DNA of 64,000 nucleotides from Phytophthora quininea (Eukaryota > Oomycota > Peronosporomycetes > Peronosporales > Peronosporaceae): positions 62,001 through 126,000 of the forward strand of contig JAAVTG010000665.1 of the NCBI GenBank assembly GCA_011947345.1. Reading direction: 5' to 3'. The stretch's first letter is position 1; each line of letters begins with the position of its first letter. Positions 9,884 to 20,499 of the stretch are shown piece by piece. A model generated the notes under the pieces. That model did no database searches, was not told where the DNA came from, and worked only from the letters and a program-made list of their open reading frames with translations. Position numbers and translations under genes: made by a program.

Positions 9884-11497
9884 ATGAGGCTGCGCTTGGG
9901 AGAGCCTCCCACCGCGCCGGTGGAGGTTAGTAGCAATAGAGGTGCATGTACAACACGACCAACCAACCAACCAGAATCGATAAGCGTTACCAGCCAGTCG
10001 TCGGTCAACGACGACGACGGCTTCGTAGACGCTCTGACCGACGTACCGCCACACGTCGCAGACTTGGCACACCTCTCAGTTGGTGTGGCCCACACCACAC
10101 CCAAGAAACCCAGCCAGAGCTCGAACGCCAATGCCAGGCCAGCCGCCAAGGCTGCCGCCGATCGCTGCGCGCTACGCGCGCCCCAAGTCGACTCCGACGC
10201 AGAGACTACGTCTCAAGCTGCACAAGACGCCGACCAAGGACTCCCTGCCGTCGCCGCCACGCCAGGTCCTCCTGAGAAGTTGCCACGGCCCGTCAGGGCG
10301 GCCGGCAGGCTGCCGGTCTCAACACCGAGCCTGGCGGCCGCCACGGCAAGCGACATGACCAGGGCACCCCACGCCGACACGGACAACAGGGCGCAGCCAC
10401 CGCCGCAGGAGGAGACGAACACTGAGACGTCGCAGCAACCGGAGGAGTCGCGACGCCGCTGGACGGAACTGCAGATGCGCTGGCACACGCTTCAGCACCA
10501 CGACCGAACCCCACCCCATCCGGAGGACCAATGCAAACACGGTGACGCTGTCGCTACCTGCGTACTATGCGTGATGGAGGAAGCTGTCTTCGACAACGAC
10601 GTCCTCGAGGTGGAGATCGACGACGACGCAACGCTCGGCGATGGACCCAGCTCAGACGCGTGGATCGAGCCAAGTGCCCCCGACGGCAGCGACAGTTCGG
10701 CTGGGGAAAAAGCCGGGTTAGCTGACGCCGACAGGACCAACACCACCGGACCTGCACCCGTATACAGCCTGTATGCCCATGACGCGATAGGCTTCGCGTG
10801 CCCTCTCTGCGAGTTTTACTCTGCGCACCACAGCGAACTCCATACCCACCGCCGCAACAAACACAGAGCCATCGAGTTCGTTGAGAACTTCTTCGCGGAA
10901 TGTGCGTGCAATTCGGTATTCCCGTCGCGAGCTGCAGCTACGAAACACGCACTGCACTGTCGCCCGCCACCCCCACCTTCGCCAACTGTGGAGAGGTCAG
11001 GCGCACTGACAGCAACTCCCGTGGCCGCGGCAGGAGCTCCGCCACTGACAGAGACACTGACGCAGACGAACCACGTCACCACGGAGAGCGGCAAAAGGCG
11101 ACGCACGTCACCAACAGGCAACGACGAGGACCAAGATTCGCTCATGATGCCCGCCGCCGACAGCTCGACGACGCCTTCTCCGGACCCCATGATGGCGCCA
11201 TCTTCGACAAACCCAGGACAACCCGCGCTGACATCGCCCCCAACAGGACTTGAACCCCCACCATCGTCGCCGTGGCTCCTTCGGTTCGACGGTGCGTCCA
11301 AGAGGCCGCGGAAAAAGTCGCGCGGGAAATACGCGCTGGCGCGGGCGCCGTCCTTACTAATCCATCCAACGCTGTTGTGTGGTCATGCGCGCTCTTTCTC
11401 CCGGGACCAAATTCGACCAACAACGTTGCCGAGTACGAAGGTCTCCTCGCAGGTCTTAGGGGGCGTTGGCGCACGGCGTCCGACGGCTGGAGATTGA
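9884..11497 (+). CDS. Retrotransposon N-terminal region: zinc fingers and start of RNase H (copy 1)
   Basis: The ATG at 9884 opens a frame rich in Ala, Pro, Ser, Thr and Glu. From about residue 305 there is a classical C2H2 finger (CPLC, then HTHRRNKH), followed by a second Cys/His cluster (CAC to KHALHC), as in R2-clade proteins where such fingers bind target DNA. After a Pro/Ser linker the frame enters RNase H at RFDGASK (near 11280) but leaves the correct frame at the G run near 11325; copy 2 has one more G there and reads on correctly through AGAGAVL and STNNVAEYEGLLAGLR. Thus each copy shows a part of the domain. It is probably the N-terminal part of one long polyprotein. Confidence 0.7.
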   Translation: MRLRLGEPPTAPVEVSSNRGACTTRPTNQPESISVTSQSSVNDDDGFVDALTDVPPHVADLAHLSVGVAHTTPKKPSQSSNANARPAAKAAADRCALRAPQVDSDAETTSQAAQDADQGLPAVAATPGPPEKLPRPVRAAGRLPVSTPSLAAATASDMTRAPHADTDNRAQPPPQEETNTETSQQPEESRRRWTELQMRWHTLQHHDRTPPHPEDQCKHGDAVATCVLCVMEEAVFDNDVLEVEIDDDATLGDGPSSDAWIEPSAPDGSDSSAGEKAGLADADRTNTTGPAPVYSLYAHDAIGFACPLCEFYSAHHSELHTHRRNKHRAIEFVENFFAECACNSVFPSRAAATKHALHCRPPPPPSPTVERSGALTATPVAAAGAPPLTETLTQTNHVTTESGKRRRTSPTGNDEDQDSLMMPAADSSTTPSPDPMMAPSSTNPGQPALTSPPTGLEPPPSSPWLLRFDGASKRPRKKSRGKYALARAPSLLIHPTLLCGHARSFSRDQIRPTTLPSTKVSSQVLGGVGARRPTAGD

Positions 11498-12120
11498 AGG
11501 GGACAGCACGCTAATCTTACGACAAGTAGCGGGTGAATACAACACCTACCAACCGCATCTGCGCACCCTGCGAGATGCAGCCCGCCACCACCTCGCCCAA
11601 CTGGAAGCTCACGACCTTCGACACATCGATCGCCGACTCAACCAACACGCTGACCGCCTCGCCAACCAAGCCATCCAGCAGAAACGTACGAGCATAGACT
11701 GCGCTACACACGCCAACAACGACGGGCATATTTGCCTCCCAGAACGGACCTACCCGACAGCTCCGATACAGGCCCCCATGTGGACCCAGCCCCTGACGTT
11801 GATATGCACCTTGTTGATGAGGAAGACGATGTAGACGAGGTGGACGCGATGACGCACGCAGAAGAGAGGTCCAGACTCGACGGGCCCAACGCGTTTGAGA
11901 CACCGCCAACCGGATACGGCTCTGCGCCCGCCAAGCTACCAACGCTACGCCTCCGCCATTTGACTGAAGACGAGTGGAAGGCAGCCCGTACAGCCGTGCA
12001 AGGCGCCGCGCAAGATCTCACGACACTGATCCGAGACGCGCCGGACTGGACAACAGGCGAACGCTACGTGGCCGCGATACCGTACCGCCTTCGTGCAGTT
12101 CTGGCGCCCTATTGCAAAGG
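11280..12120 (+). other. RNase H (archaeal/plant type) and acidic linker, in changing frames (copy 1)
   Basis: The RNase H core can be followed across two frames: FDGASK (first Asp), TNNVAEYEGLLAGLR (Glu), LEIEGDSTLILRQVAGEY (Asp) and LNQHADRLANQAI (last Asp). The TNN-AEY, GDS and VxGEY signatures are those of archaeal-type/plant RNase H rather than the form usually found in LTR elements. It should degrade the RNA of the RNA-DNA hybrid during target-primed reverse transcription. A run of five G near 11460 breaks the frame in both copies 1 and 2. It is followed by an Asp/Glu-rich linker (DEEDDVDEVD) in yet another frame that must be joined to the RT frame near 12110. Confidence 0.75.
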
Positions 12121-15096
12121 CCCCGGAACACCTCGACCGTGGCTTCACCAGCGAGACCAGACCGCCCGCCCGCGGAACAAACTTTTCACGAGAAACTCGA
12201 TGAAACTCGAGGCGAAATCGCTCGCCTCGGGCAGCAACACCCCGTGTCCAAAGCAAAGTTGCGTCGAGCGAGAAGACGGCTGGGCAGACTCCGCAAAGCA
12301 CGCGCACGCATGCGGTTGCGCCGAGACTTCCAACAGCGGGAGCGAGACTGCGTCGAGAGGATCTTACGACCCGTGCGCTCCCCGCAGACCGCAACATCGA
12401 CCACAGTTGAAGAGGACACTATGGACCGATGCCCGATCCCGGCGGCAGACCTTCACGAATATTTTGTAGGCGTGTCATCGCCTCGACAGACTTTCGATTA
12501 TTACTCACCGTGCGGTACAGAATTCCGGGAGATTATCGAGAACTATCCGACGGCCGAGCGCGCCAAAGGAGCCATGACGGAGACAATCTCAACTAACGAA
12601 ATTGAGGATATCCTCCAGCACGTGTCGTCCAAGTCAAGCCCCGGGCTTGATGGAGTCGGATACTCCATCTACAGAGCGTTCTGCGGCCAGCTGCTCCCAC
12701 TCCTTCTGGAAGCCTTCACATTTTGCTGGCGCCAAGGACGGATTCCAGCAATATGGAAGGTTGGCGCCGTACGATTAATCTACAAGCGCGGCCAACGGGA
12801 CAGACCAGAGAACTGGAGACCTATTTGTTTACAACCAGCAATCTACAAGCTCTACTCCGGCATTCTTACTCGGCGCATTGTGCTATGGCTCGAAGGCAAC
12901 AACTTACTACCGGCCTGCCAAAAAGGCTTCCGCATGACAAATGGTTGCCAGGAACACAATTTCGTGGCGACTAGCCTCCTTGACTACGCCAAACGAATGA
13001 ATCGCCCGCTCTACGCGGTATGGTACGACCTCGCAAATGCCTTCGGATCGGTGCCACAGCAACTTCTGTGGCGTGTGCTCGCCGGCATGAAGATGCCATC
13101 CACATTTCTACAACTTCTACAAGACATCTACCACGACAGCTTCTTCATCGTGACGAACGCAAGTGACACGGCCACGGAGCCGATCCGCCAGGAGCAAGGC
13201 GTGTACCAAGGCTGCCCGATGAGTCCATACCTGTTCCTCGCAGCAACAGCTCCACTGCTCACCGCGCTCGAAGCGACCCCCGACGCGGGCTTCCCACTCA
13301 TCCCATCAAAGTCATCCAGCTGTACGGCATACGCCGATGACTTGAAGACTTTCAGCTCGACAGCAGCTGGGATCAAGAAGCTACACGCTGTCGTGACAAG
13401 GTTTCTGCAGTGGTCGACGCTGCGAGCGAACCCCGCGAAGTGCGCTCTCCTCCAACCACCACCGCCTCCACGGAGTACTGTGCGCGCGATATCTCTAGAA
13501 CTCGGTGGCGACACGATCCCGCAAGTGAACGAACAGTCTGGCTACAGATATCTTGGTGTTGGTGACGGTCTCTCACACAGCCGACACCAGTTCCAACTCG
13601 AGGAAAAACTTCTCGACATGCGCCGGGAGGTCGACGCGCTGATGCGCTCGAGCCTGGCACCAGCCCAGATTTTCAAGGCTATCAAAACGTACGTGTATCC
13701 ACAGCTGGAGTACACGCTGCGGCACGTCCGCCCGCCAGCCGCTCAGCTCGCCGCATTTGACGCTGCACTAGTGCGACGCACCAAGCATCTCCTGCGCCTA
13801 CCGCGATCTGCAGCAACACACTTCATATTCGCTCCAACATCCCAAGGAGGTCTTGGCTTCTTGCCACTGGCCGACCTCCACGCCGCCCTCCAGATTAGCC
13901 ACAGCTTCCAGATGCTGCACGCCACTGATGTGGACACTCAAGGCCTAGCCAGAGCCCAAGTCATGCAGGTCATCCGCAAGCGCTTCCACCTGGACGAAGA
14001 CTACTGGAAGGAGAGAGAAGACACGGCGATTGACAACTTCTTGAACAACACCATCCGCAACTCGCCTCACGCCACAGCGCGCAGGCGTACGACGGACATC
14101 AGCTCGATGTGGACAGATGTGCAGCGGCACCTAGCAACCTATGGGCTCCGATTCGAAGTGAACACATCGGCGCCGGACGGAGATAGAGGGTTACAACTAC
14201 GAGTGCCACATTATGACGATTGGCTCTCTACCCAAACAATTCTCCGACGCGTCAAGCTACACATGAAGCTGCAATACTTTGCCAAGTGGAAGGCCCAACG
14301 GGACCAAGGGCGAACAGCTCGCGTCCATGGTGGAGCCGGCAGCGCATTCCTTTCAGCAGGCAACCGCATCTCGGATGAAGACTACCGCTTTGCCATCAGA
14401 TCACGCCTCAATCAGACAGAAACACGATCGGTTCTGAAGCGCATGCGACTCCGAACCAACGACCGGTGCCGAAGCCCAAACTGCACCCATAGCGAAACTC
14501 TTGCGCATGTTGTCGGCCATTGCGAAGCCAACAGCGATGCAATTCGCGGGCGTCACGACCGCATGCTCAGCGAAATCGCTCGCACGTTACGAAAAAGGCA
14601 CAAGGACGGCAAGGGTGCAACCACCCGCGAACTTCTAGTTGACACTTTTGTCCCCAACGTCGTAGGCGCGCAATTTAAGCCCGACATCCAACTCCTAGAT
14701 CACACTACCAAGACCGCAACTATCATCGACCTAGCCATCACGTACGAGGACCAGCCGCGCGACGGCCGCAACAACTCCACACTCGCGGAAACGAAGCAGC
14801 GCAAGGTGCGCAAATACAGCCGCCTCATCCAACACTACCGTAACAAAGGCTGGAAGGTGCGCGTAGGCGCCATCGTCTACGGTGCTCTCGGGTCCGTCCT
14901 GCCCAGCAACTTCGACACGTACACCAAGCTACTCCAGACGACGAAACGAGAGGCAACCCGCCTCAACAAGCAGATGTCCTGCGAAGCTATTAAAGGTAGC
15001 AAACGCATCTGGTTCCTACACCTCGGCAAACACCGCCAACGGGAACGAATACCCGCGCTCACCGCCACACCACGTGACATGAGCAGCACCCCATAG
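11974..15096 (+). CDS. Reverse transcriptase with restriction-like endonuclease (copy 1)
   Basis: Long open frame; the first ~50 codons are out of the true frame, and the nearest in-frame ATG is 12310. RT motifs (residues counted from 11974) are motif A with VWYDLANAF near 350, motif B QGVYQGCPMSPYLF near 410 and the catalytic YADD near 450. The thumb is followed at ~830 by CX4C-X7-H-X4C and at ~900 by a PD-X14-D endonuclease core (KPDIQLLD to IIDLA). This is the R2/NeSL/Utopia arrangement: the endonuclease nicks the target, and the RT primes on the nicked strand. The frame is uninterrupted and the active-site residues are present. Confidence 0.9.
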   Translation: MEGSPYSRARRRARSHDTDPRRAGLDNRRTLRGRDTVPPSCSSGALLQRPRNTSTVASPARPDRPPAEQTFHEKLDETRGEIARLGQQHPVSKAKLRRARRRLGRLRKARARMRLRRDFQQRERDCVERILRPVRSPQTATSTTVEEDTMDRCPIPAADLHEYFVGVSSPRQTFDYYSPCGTEFREIIENYPTAERAKGAMTETISTNEIEDILQHVSSKSSPGLDGVGYSIYRAFCGQLLPLLLEAFTFCWRQGRIPAIWKVGAVRLIYKRGQRDRPENWRPICLQPAIYKLYSGILTRRIVLWLEGNNLLPACQKGFRMTNGCQEHNFVATSLLDYAKRMNRPLYAVWYDLANAFGSVPQQLLWRVLAGMKMPSTFLQLLQDIYHDSFFIVTNASDTATEPIRQEQGVYQGCPMSPYLFLAATAPLLTALEATPDAGFPLIPSKSSSCTAYADDLKTFSSTAAGIKKLHAVVTRFLQWSTLRANPAKCALLQPPPPPRSTVRAISLELGGDTIPQVNEQSGYRYLGVGDGLSHSRHQFQLEEKLLDMRREVDALMRSSLAPAQIFKAIKTYVYPQLEYTLRHVRPPAAQLAAFDAALVRRTKHLLRLPRSAATHFIFAPTSQGGLGFLPLADLHAALQISHSFQMLHATDVDTQGLARAQVMQVIRKRFHLDEDYWKEREDTAIDNFLNNTIRNSPHATARRRTTDISSMWTDVQRHLATYGLRFEVNTSAPDGDRGLQLRVPHYDDWLSTQTILRRVKLHMKLQYFAKWKAQRDQGRTARVHGGAGSAFLSAGNRISDEDYRFAIRSRLNQTETRSVLKRMRLRTNDRCRSPNCTHSETLAHVVGHCEANSDAIRGRHDRMLSEIARTLRKRHKDGKGATTRELLVDTFVPNVVGAQFKPDIQLLDHTTKTATIIDLAITYEDQPRDGRNNSTLAETKQRKVRKYSRLIQHYRNKGWKVRVGAIVYGALGSVLPSNFDTYTKLLQTTKREATRLNKQMSCEAIKGSKRIWFLHLGKHRQRERIPALTATPRDMSSTP

Positions 15097-15232
15097 GTCC
15101 ACTGACCAACTCGGGCAAAACCCACGAAGGGCTAGCCCGACAAACCCAGTCAAGCCCACTCACTCAACGGAAGCGAAACTACTACACCTGCATATTCCAC
15201 ACATAGTGATAACTTTTCTGGTAAATCAATAC
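15097..15232 (+). other. 3' untranslated region of Utopia-like copy 1
   Basis: A stretch of 136 bp between the RT stop and the next 48-bp repeat, repeated unchanged after copies 2 and 3 (20500-20635 and 25094-25229). In non-LTR elements this region is the RNA segment recognised by the RT. It does not end in poly(A). Confidence 0.6.
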
Positions 15233-15280
15233 TTACAGGATCATTTCTATAGTACCTTCTTTTCTACTTACATTCCTAAG
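15233..15280 (+). repeat. 48-bp boundary repeat between copies 1 and 2
   Basis: Identical to 9830-9877. It is the only sequence separating the 3' end of element 1 from the 5' end of element 2. Confidence 0.85.
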
Positions 15281-15286
15281 TTGGCC

Positions 15287-16549
15287 ATGAGGCTGCGCTT
15301 GGGAGAGCCTCCCACCGCGCCGGTGGAGGTTAGTAGCAATAGAGGTGCATGTACAACACGACCAACCAACCAACCAGAATCGATAAGCGTTACCAGCCAG
15401 TCGTCGGTCAACGACGACGACGGCTTCGTAGACGCTCTGACCGACGTACCGCCACACGTCGCAGACTTGGCACACCTCTCAGTTGGTGTGGCCCACACCA
15501 CACCCAAGAAACCCAGCCAGAGCTCGAACGCCAATGCCAGGCCAGCCGCCAAGGCTGCCGCCGATCGCTGCGCGCTACGCGCGCCCCAAGTCGACTCCGA
15601 CGCAGAGACTACGTCTCAAGCTGCACAAGACGCCGACCAAGGACTCCCTGCCGTCGCCGCCACGCCAGGTCCTCCTGAGAAGTTGCCACGGCCCGTCAGG
15701 GCGGCCGGCAGGCTGCCGGTCTCAACACCGAGCCTGGCGGCCGCCACGGCAAGCGACATGACCAGGGCACCCCACGCCGACACGGACAACAGGGCGCAGC
15801 CACCGCCGCAGGAGGAGACGAACACTGAGACGTCGCAGCAACCGGAGGAGTCGCGACGCCGCTGGACGGAACTGCAGATGCGCTGGCACACGCTTCAGCA
15901 CCACGACCGAACCCCACCCCATCCGGAGGACCAATGCAAACACGGTGACGCTGTCGCTACCTGCGTACTATGCGTGATGGAGGAAGCTGTCTTCGACAAC
16001 GACGTCCTCGAGGTGGAGATCGACGACGACGCAACGCTCGGCGATGGACCCAGCTCAGACGCGTGGATCGAGCCAAGTGCCCCCGACGGCAGCGACAGTT
16101 CGGCTGGGGAAAAAGCCGGGTTAGCTGACGCCGACAGGACCAACACCACCGGACCTGCACCCGTATACAGCCTGTATGCCCATGACGCGATAGGCTTCGC
16201 GTGCCCTCTCTGCGAGTTTTACTCTGCGCACCACAGCGAACTCCATACCCACCGCCGCAACAAACACAGAGCCATCGAGTTCGTTGAGAACTTCTTCGCG
16301 GAATGTGCGTGCAATTCGGTATTCCCGTCGCGAGCTGCAGCTACGAAACACGCACTGCACTGTCGCCCGCCACCCCCACCTTCGCCAACTGTGGAGAGGT
16401 CAGGCGCACTGACAGCAACTCCCGTGGCCGCGGCAGGAGCTCCGCCACTGACAGAGACACTGACGCAGACGAACCACGTCACCACGGAGAGCGGCAAAGG
16501 CGACGCACGTCACCAACAGGCAACGACGAGGACCAAGATTCGCTCATGA
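15287..16549 (+). CDS. Retrotransposon N-terminal zinc-finger region (copy 2)
   Basis: Same start (ATG 15287) and same C2H2/CCHC fingers as copy 1. The frame is lost at the shortened A run near 16497 and ends in a short unrelated tail. The RNase H begins in the neighbouring frame (from about 16500) and here reads correctly through AGAGAVL and TNNVAEYEGLLAGLR before breaking at the same G run as copy 1. Confidence 0.65.
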   Translation: MRLRLGEPPTAPVEVSSNRGACTTRPTNQPESISVTSQSSVNDDDGFVDALTDVPPHVADLAHLSVGVAHTTPKKPSQSSNANARPAAKAAADRCALRAPQVDSDAETTSQAAQDADQGLPAVAATPGPPEKLPRPVRAAGRLPVSTPSLAAATASDMTRAPHADTDNRAQPPPQEETNTETSQQPEESRRRWTELQMRWHTLQHHDRTPPHPEDQCKHGDAVATCVLCVMEEAVFDNDVLEVEIDDDATLGDGPSSDAWIEPSAPDGSDSSAGEKAGLADADRTNTTGPAPVYSLYAHDAIGFACPLCEFYSAHHSELHTHRRNKHRAIEFVENFFAECACNSVFPSRAAATKHALHCRPPPPPSPTVERSGALTATPVAAAGAPPLTETLTQTNHVTTESGKGDARHQQATTRTKIRS

Positions 16550-17376
16550 TGCCCGCCGCCGACAGCTCGACGACGCCTTCTCCGGACCCCATGATGGCGC
16601 CATCTTCGACAAACCCAGGACAACCCGCGCTGACATCGCCCCCAACAGGACTTGAACCCCCACCATCGTCGCCGTGGCTCCTTCGGTTCGACGGTGCGTC
16701 CAAGAGGCCGCGGAAAAAGTCGCGCGGGGAAATACGCGCTGGCGCGGGCGCCGTCCTTACTAATCCATCCAACGCTGTTGTGTGGTCATGCGCGCTCTTT
16801 CTCCCGGGACCAAATTCGACCAACAACGTTGCCGAGTACGAAGGTCTCCTCGCAGGTCTTAGGGGGCGTTGGCGCACGGCGTCCGACGGCTGGAGATTGA
16901 AGGGGACAGCACGCTAATCTTACGACAAGTAGCGGGTGAATACAACACCTACCAACCGCATCTGCGCACCCTGCGAGATGCAGCCCGCCACCACCTCGCC
17001 CAACTGGAAGCTCACGACCTTCGACACATCGATCGCCGACTCAACCAACACGCTGACCGCCTCGCCAACCAAGCCATCCAGCAGAAACGTACGAGCATAG
17101 ACTGCGCTACACACGCCAACAACGACGGGCATATTTGCCTCCCAGAACGGACCTACCCGACAGCTCCGATACAGGCCCCCATGTGGACCCAGCCCCTGAC
17201 GTTGATATGCACCTTGTTGATGAGGAAGACGATGTAGACGAGGTGGACGCGATGACGCACGCAGAAGAGAGGTCCAGACTCGACGGGCCCAACGCGTTTG
17301 AGACACCGCCAACCGGATACGGCTCTGCGCCCGCCAAGCTACCAACGCTACGCCTCCGCCATTTGACTGAAGACGA

Positions 17377-20300
17377 GTGGAAGGCAGCCCGTACAGCCGT
17401 GCAAGGCGCCGCGCAAGATCTCACGACACTGATCCGAGACGCGCCGGACTGGACAACAGGCGAACGCTACGTGGCCGCGATACCGTACCGCCTTCGTGCA
17501 GTTCTGGCGCCCTATTGCAAAGGCCCCGGAACACCTCGACCGTGGCTTCACCAGCGAGACCAGACCGCCCGCCCGCGGAACAAACTTTTCACGAGAAACT
17601 CGATGAAACTCGAGGCGAAATCGCTCGCCTCGGGCAGCAACACCCCGTGTCCAAAGCAAAGTTGCGTCGAGCGAGAAGACGGCTGGGCAGACTCCGCAAA
17701 GCACGCGCACGCATGCGGTTGCGCCGAGACTTCCAACAGCGGGAGCGAGACTGCGTCGAGAGGATCTTACGACCCGTGCGCTCCCCGCAGACCGCAACAT
17801 CGACCACAGTTGAAGAGGACACTATGGACCGATGCCCGATCCCGGCGGCAGACCTTCACGAATATTTTGTAGGCGTGTCATCGCCTCGACAGACTTTCGA
17901 TTATTACTCACCGTGCGGTACAGAATTCCGGGAGATTATCGAGAACTATCCGACGGCCGAGCGCGCCAAAGGAGCCATGACGGAGACAATCTCAACTAAC
18001 GAAATTGAGGATATCCTCCAGCACGTGTCGTCCAAGTCAAGCCCCGGGCTTGATGGAGTCGGATACTCCATCTACAGAGCGTTCTGCGGCCAGCTGCTCC
18101 CACTCCTTCTGGAAGCCTTCACATTTTGCTGGCGCCAAGGACGGATTCCAGCAATATGGAAGGTTGGCGCCGTACGATTAATCTACAAGCGCGGCCAACG
18201 GGACAGACCAGAGAACTGGAGACCTATTTGTTTACAACCAGCAATCTACAAGCTCTACTCCGGCATTCTTACTCGGCGCATTGTGCTATGGCTCGAAGGC
18301 AACAACTTACTACCGGCCTGCCAAAAAGGCTTCCGCATGACAAATGGTTGCCAGGAACACAATTTCGTGGCGACTAGCCTCCTTGACTACGCCAAACGAA
18401 TGAATCGCCCGCTCTACGCGGTATGGTACGACCTCGCAAATGCCTTCGGATCGGTGCCACAGCAACTTCTGTGGCGTGTGCTCGCCGGCATGAAGATGCC
18501 ATCCACATTTCTACAACTTCTACAAGACATCTACCACGACAGCTTCTTCATCGTGACGAACGCAAGTGACACGGCCACGGAGCCGATCCGCCAGGAGCAA
18601 GGCGTGTACCAAGGCTGCCCGATGAGTCCATACCTGTTCCTCGCAGCAACAGCTCCACTGCTCACCGCGCTCGAAGCGACCCCCGACGCGGGCTTCCCAC
18701 TCATCCCATCAAAGTCATCCAGCTGTACGGCATACGCCGATGACTTGAAGACTTTCAGCTCGACAGCAGCTGGGATCAAGAAGCTACACGCTGTCGTGAC
18801 AAGGTTTCTGCAGTGGTCGACGCTGCGAGCGAACCCCGCGAAGTGCGCTCTCCTCCAACCACCACCGCCTCCACGGAGTACTGTGCGCGCGATATCTCTA
18901 GAACTCGGTGGCGACACGATCCCGCAAGTGAACGAACAGTCTGGCTACAGATATCTTGGTGTTGGTGACGGTCTCTCACACAGCCGACACCAGTTCCAAC
19001 TCGAGGAAAAACTTCTCGACATGCGCCGGGAGGTCGACGCGCTGATGCGCTCGAGCCTGGCACCAGCCCAGATTTTCAAGGCTATCAAAACGTACGTGTA
19101 TCCACAGCTGGAGTACACGCTGCGGCACGTCCGCCCGCCAGCCGCTCAGCTCGCCGCATTTGACGCTGCACTAGTGCGACGCACCAAGCATCTCCTGCGC
19201 CTACCGCGATCTGCAGCAACACACTTCATATTCGCTCCAACATCCCAAGGAGGTCTTGGCTTCTTGCCACTGGCCGACCTCCACGCCGCCCTCCAGATTA
19301 GCCACAGCTTCCAGATGCTGCACGCCACTGATGTGGACACTCAAGGCCTAGCCAGAGCCCAAGTCATGCAGGTCATCCGCAAGCGCTTCCACCTGGACGA
19401 AGACTACTGGAAGGAGAGAGAAGACACGGCGATTGACAACTTCTTGAACAACACCATCCGCAACTCGCCTCACGCCACAGCGCGCAGGCGTACGACGGAC
19501 ATCAGCTCGATGTGGACAGATGTGCAGCGGCACCTAGCAACCTATGGGCTCCGATTCGAAGTGAACACATCGGCGCCGGACGGAGATAGAGGGTTACAAC
19601 TACGAGTGCCACATTATGACGATTGGCTCTCTACCCAAACAATTCTCCGACGCGTCAAGCTACACATGAAGCTGCAATACTTTGCCAAGTGGAAGGCCCA
19701 ACGGGACCAAGGGCGAACAGCTCGCGTCCATGGTGGAGCCGGCAGCGCATTCCTTTCAGCAGGCAACCGCATCTCGGATGAAGACTACCGCTTTGCCATC
19801 AGATCACGCCTCAATCAGACAGAAACACGATCGGTTCTGAAGCGCATGCGACTCCGAACCAACGACCGGTGCCGAAGCCCAAACTGCACCCATAGCGAAA
19901 CTCTTGCGCATGTTGTCGGCCATTGCGAAGCCAACAGCGATGCAATTCGCGGGCGTCACGACCGCATGCTCAGCGAAATCGCTCGCACGTTACGAAAAAG
20001 GCACAAGGACGGCAAGGGTGCAACCACCCGCGAACTTCTAGTTGACACTTTTGTCCCCAACGTCGTAGGCGCGCAATTTAAGCCCGACATCCAACTCCTA
20101 GATCACACTACCAAGACCGCAACTATCATCGACCTAGCCATCACGTACGAGGACCAGCCGCGCGACGGCCGCAACAACTCCACACTCGCGGAAACGAAGC
20201 AGCGCAAGGTGCGCAAATACAGCCGCCTCATCCAACACTACCGTAACAAAGGCTGGAAGGTGCGCGTAGGCGCCATCGTCTACGGTGCTCTCGGGTCCGT

Positions 20301-20499
20301 CCTGCCCAGCAACTTCGACACGTACACCAAGCTACTCCAGACGACGAAACGAGAGGCAACCCGCCTCAACAAGCAGATGTCCTGCGAAGCTATTAAAGGT
20401 AGCAAACGCATCTGGTTCCTACACCTCGGCAAACACCGCCAACGGGAACGAATACCCGCGCTCACCGCCACACCACGTGACATGAGCAGCACCCCATAG
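17377..20499 (+). CDS. Reverse transcriptase with restriction-like endonuclease (copy 2)
   Basis: Predicted to be identical to the copy-1 protein over 1040 codons, with all RT motifs (A, B, YADD), the CCHC motif and the PD-D endonuclease core intact. The first ~50 codons are again out of the true frame; the in-frame ATG corresponds to 17713. Confidence 0.88.
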   Translation: MEGSPYSRARRRARSHDTDPRRAGLDNRRTLRGRDTVPPSCSSGALLQRPRNTSTVASPARPDRPPAEQTFHEKLDETRGEIARLGQQHPVSKAKLRRARRRLGRLRKARARMRLRRDFQQRERDCVERILRPVRSPQTATSTTVEEDTMDRCPIPAADLHEYFVGVSSPRQTFDYYSPCGTEFREIIENYPTAERAKGAMTETISTNEIEDILQHVSSKSSPGLDGVGYSIYRAFCGQLLPLLLEAFTFCWRQGRIPAIWKVGAVRLIYKRGQRDRPENWRPICLQPAIYKLYSGILTRRIVLWLEGNNLLPACQKGFRMTNGCQEHNFVATSLLDYAKRMNRPLYAVWYDLANAFGSVPQQLLWRVLAGMKMPSTFLQLLQDIYHDSFFIVTNASDTATEPIRQEQGVYQGCPMSPYLFLAATAPLLTALEATPDAGFPLIPSKSSSCTAYADDLKTFSSTAAGIKKLHAVVTRFLQWSTLRANPAKCALLQPPPPPRSTVRAISLELGGDTIPQVNEQSGYRYLGVGDGLSHSRHQFQLEEKLLDMRREVDALMRSSLAPAQIFKAIKTYVYPQLEYTLRHVRPPAAQLAAFDAALVRRTKHLLRLPRSAATHFIFAPTSQGGLGFLPLADLHAALQISHSFQMLHATDVDTQGLARAQVMQVIRKRFHLDEDYWKEREDTAIDNFLNNTIRNSPHATARRRTTDISSMWTDVQRHLATYGLRFEVNTSAPDGDRGLQLRVPHYDDWLSTQTILRRVKLHMKLQYFAKWKAQRDQGRTARVHGGAGSAFLSAGNRISDEDYRFAIRSRLNQTETRSVLKRMRLRTNDRCRSPNCTHSETLAHVVGHCEANSDAIRGRHDRMLSEIARTLRKRHKDGKGATTRELLVDTFVPNVVGAQFKPDIQLLDHTTKTATIIDLAITYEDQPRDGRNNSTLAETKQRKVRKYSRLIQHYRNKGWKVRVGAIVYGALGSVLPSNFDTYTKLLQTTKREATRLNKQMSCEAIKGSKRIWFLHLGKHRQRERIPALTATPRDMSSTP

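Larger units (their letters stand above)
9878..15232 (+). mobile_element. Utopia-like non-LTR retrotransposon, copy 1 (full length)
   Basis: 5355 bp, head-to-tail with two more copies at an exact 5403-bp spacing (element plus 48-bp repeat). It encodes, in order, a C2H2/CCHC zinc-finger region, an acidic linker, an RNase H domain, a reverse transcriptase, a CCHC motif and a restriction-like endonuclease. That order matches oomycete Utopia elements, which are known to carry an archaeal-type RNase H before the RT and to insert in U2 snRNA genes. Copies 1 and 2 differ by only a few bases, including one A and one G of run length. Both share frame breaks around 11470, 11740 and 12110, so a single full-length protein is not encoded as the sequence stands. 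There is no poly(A) tail and there are no LTRs. Confidence 0.85.
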
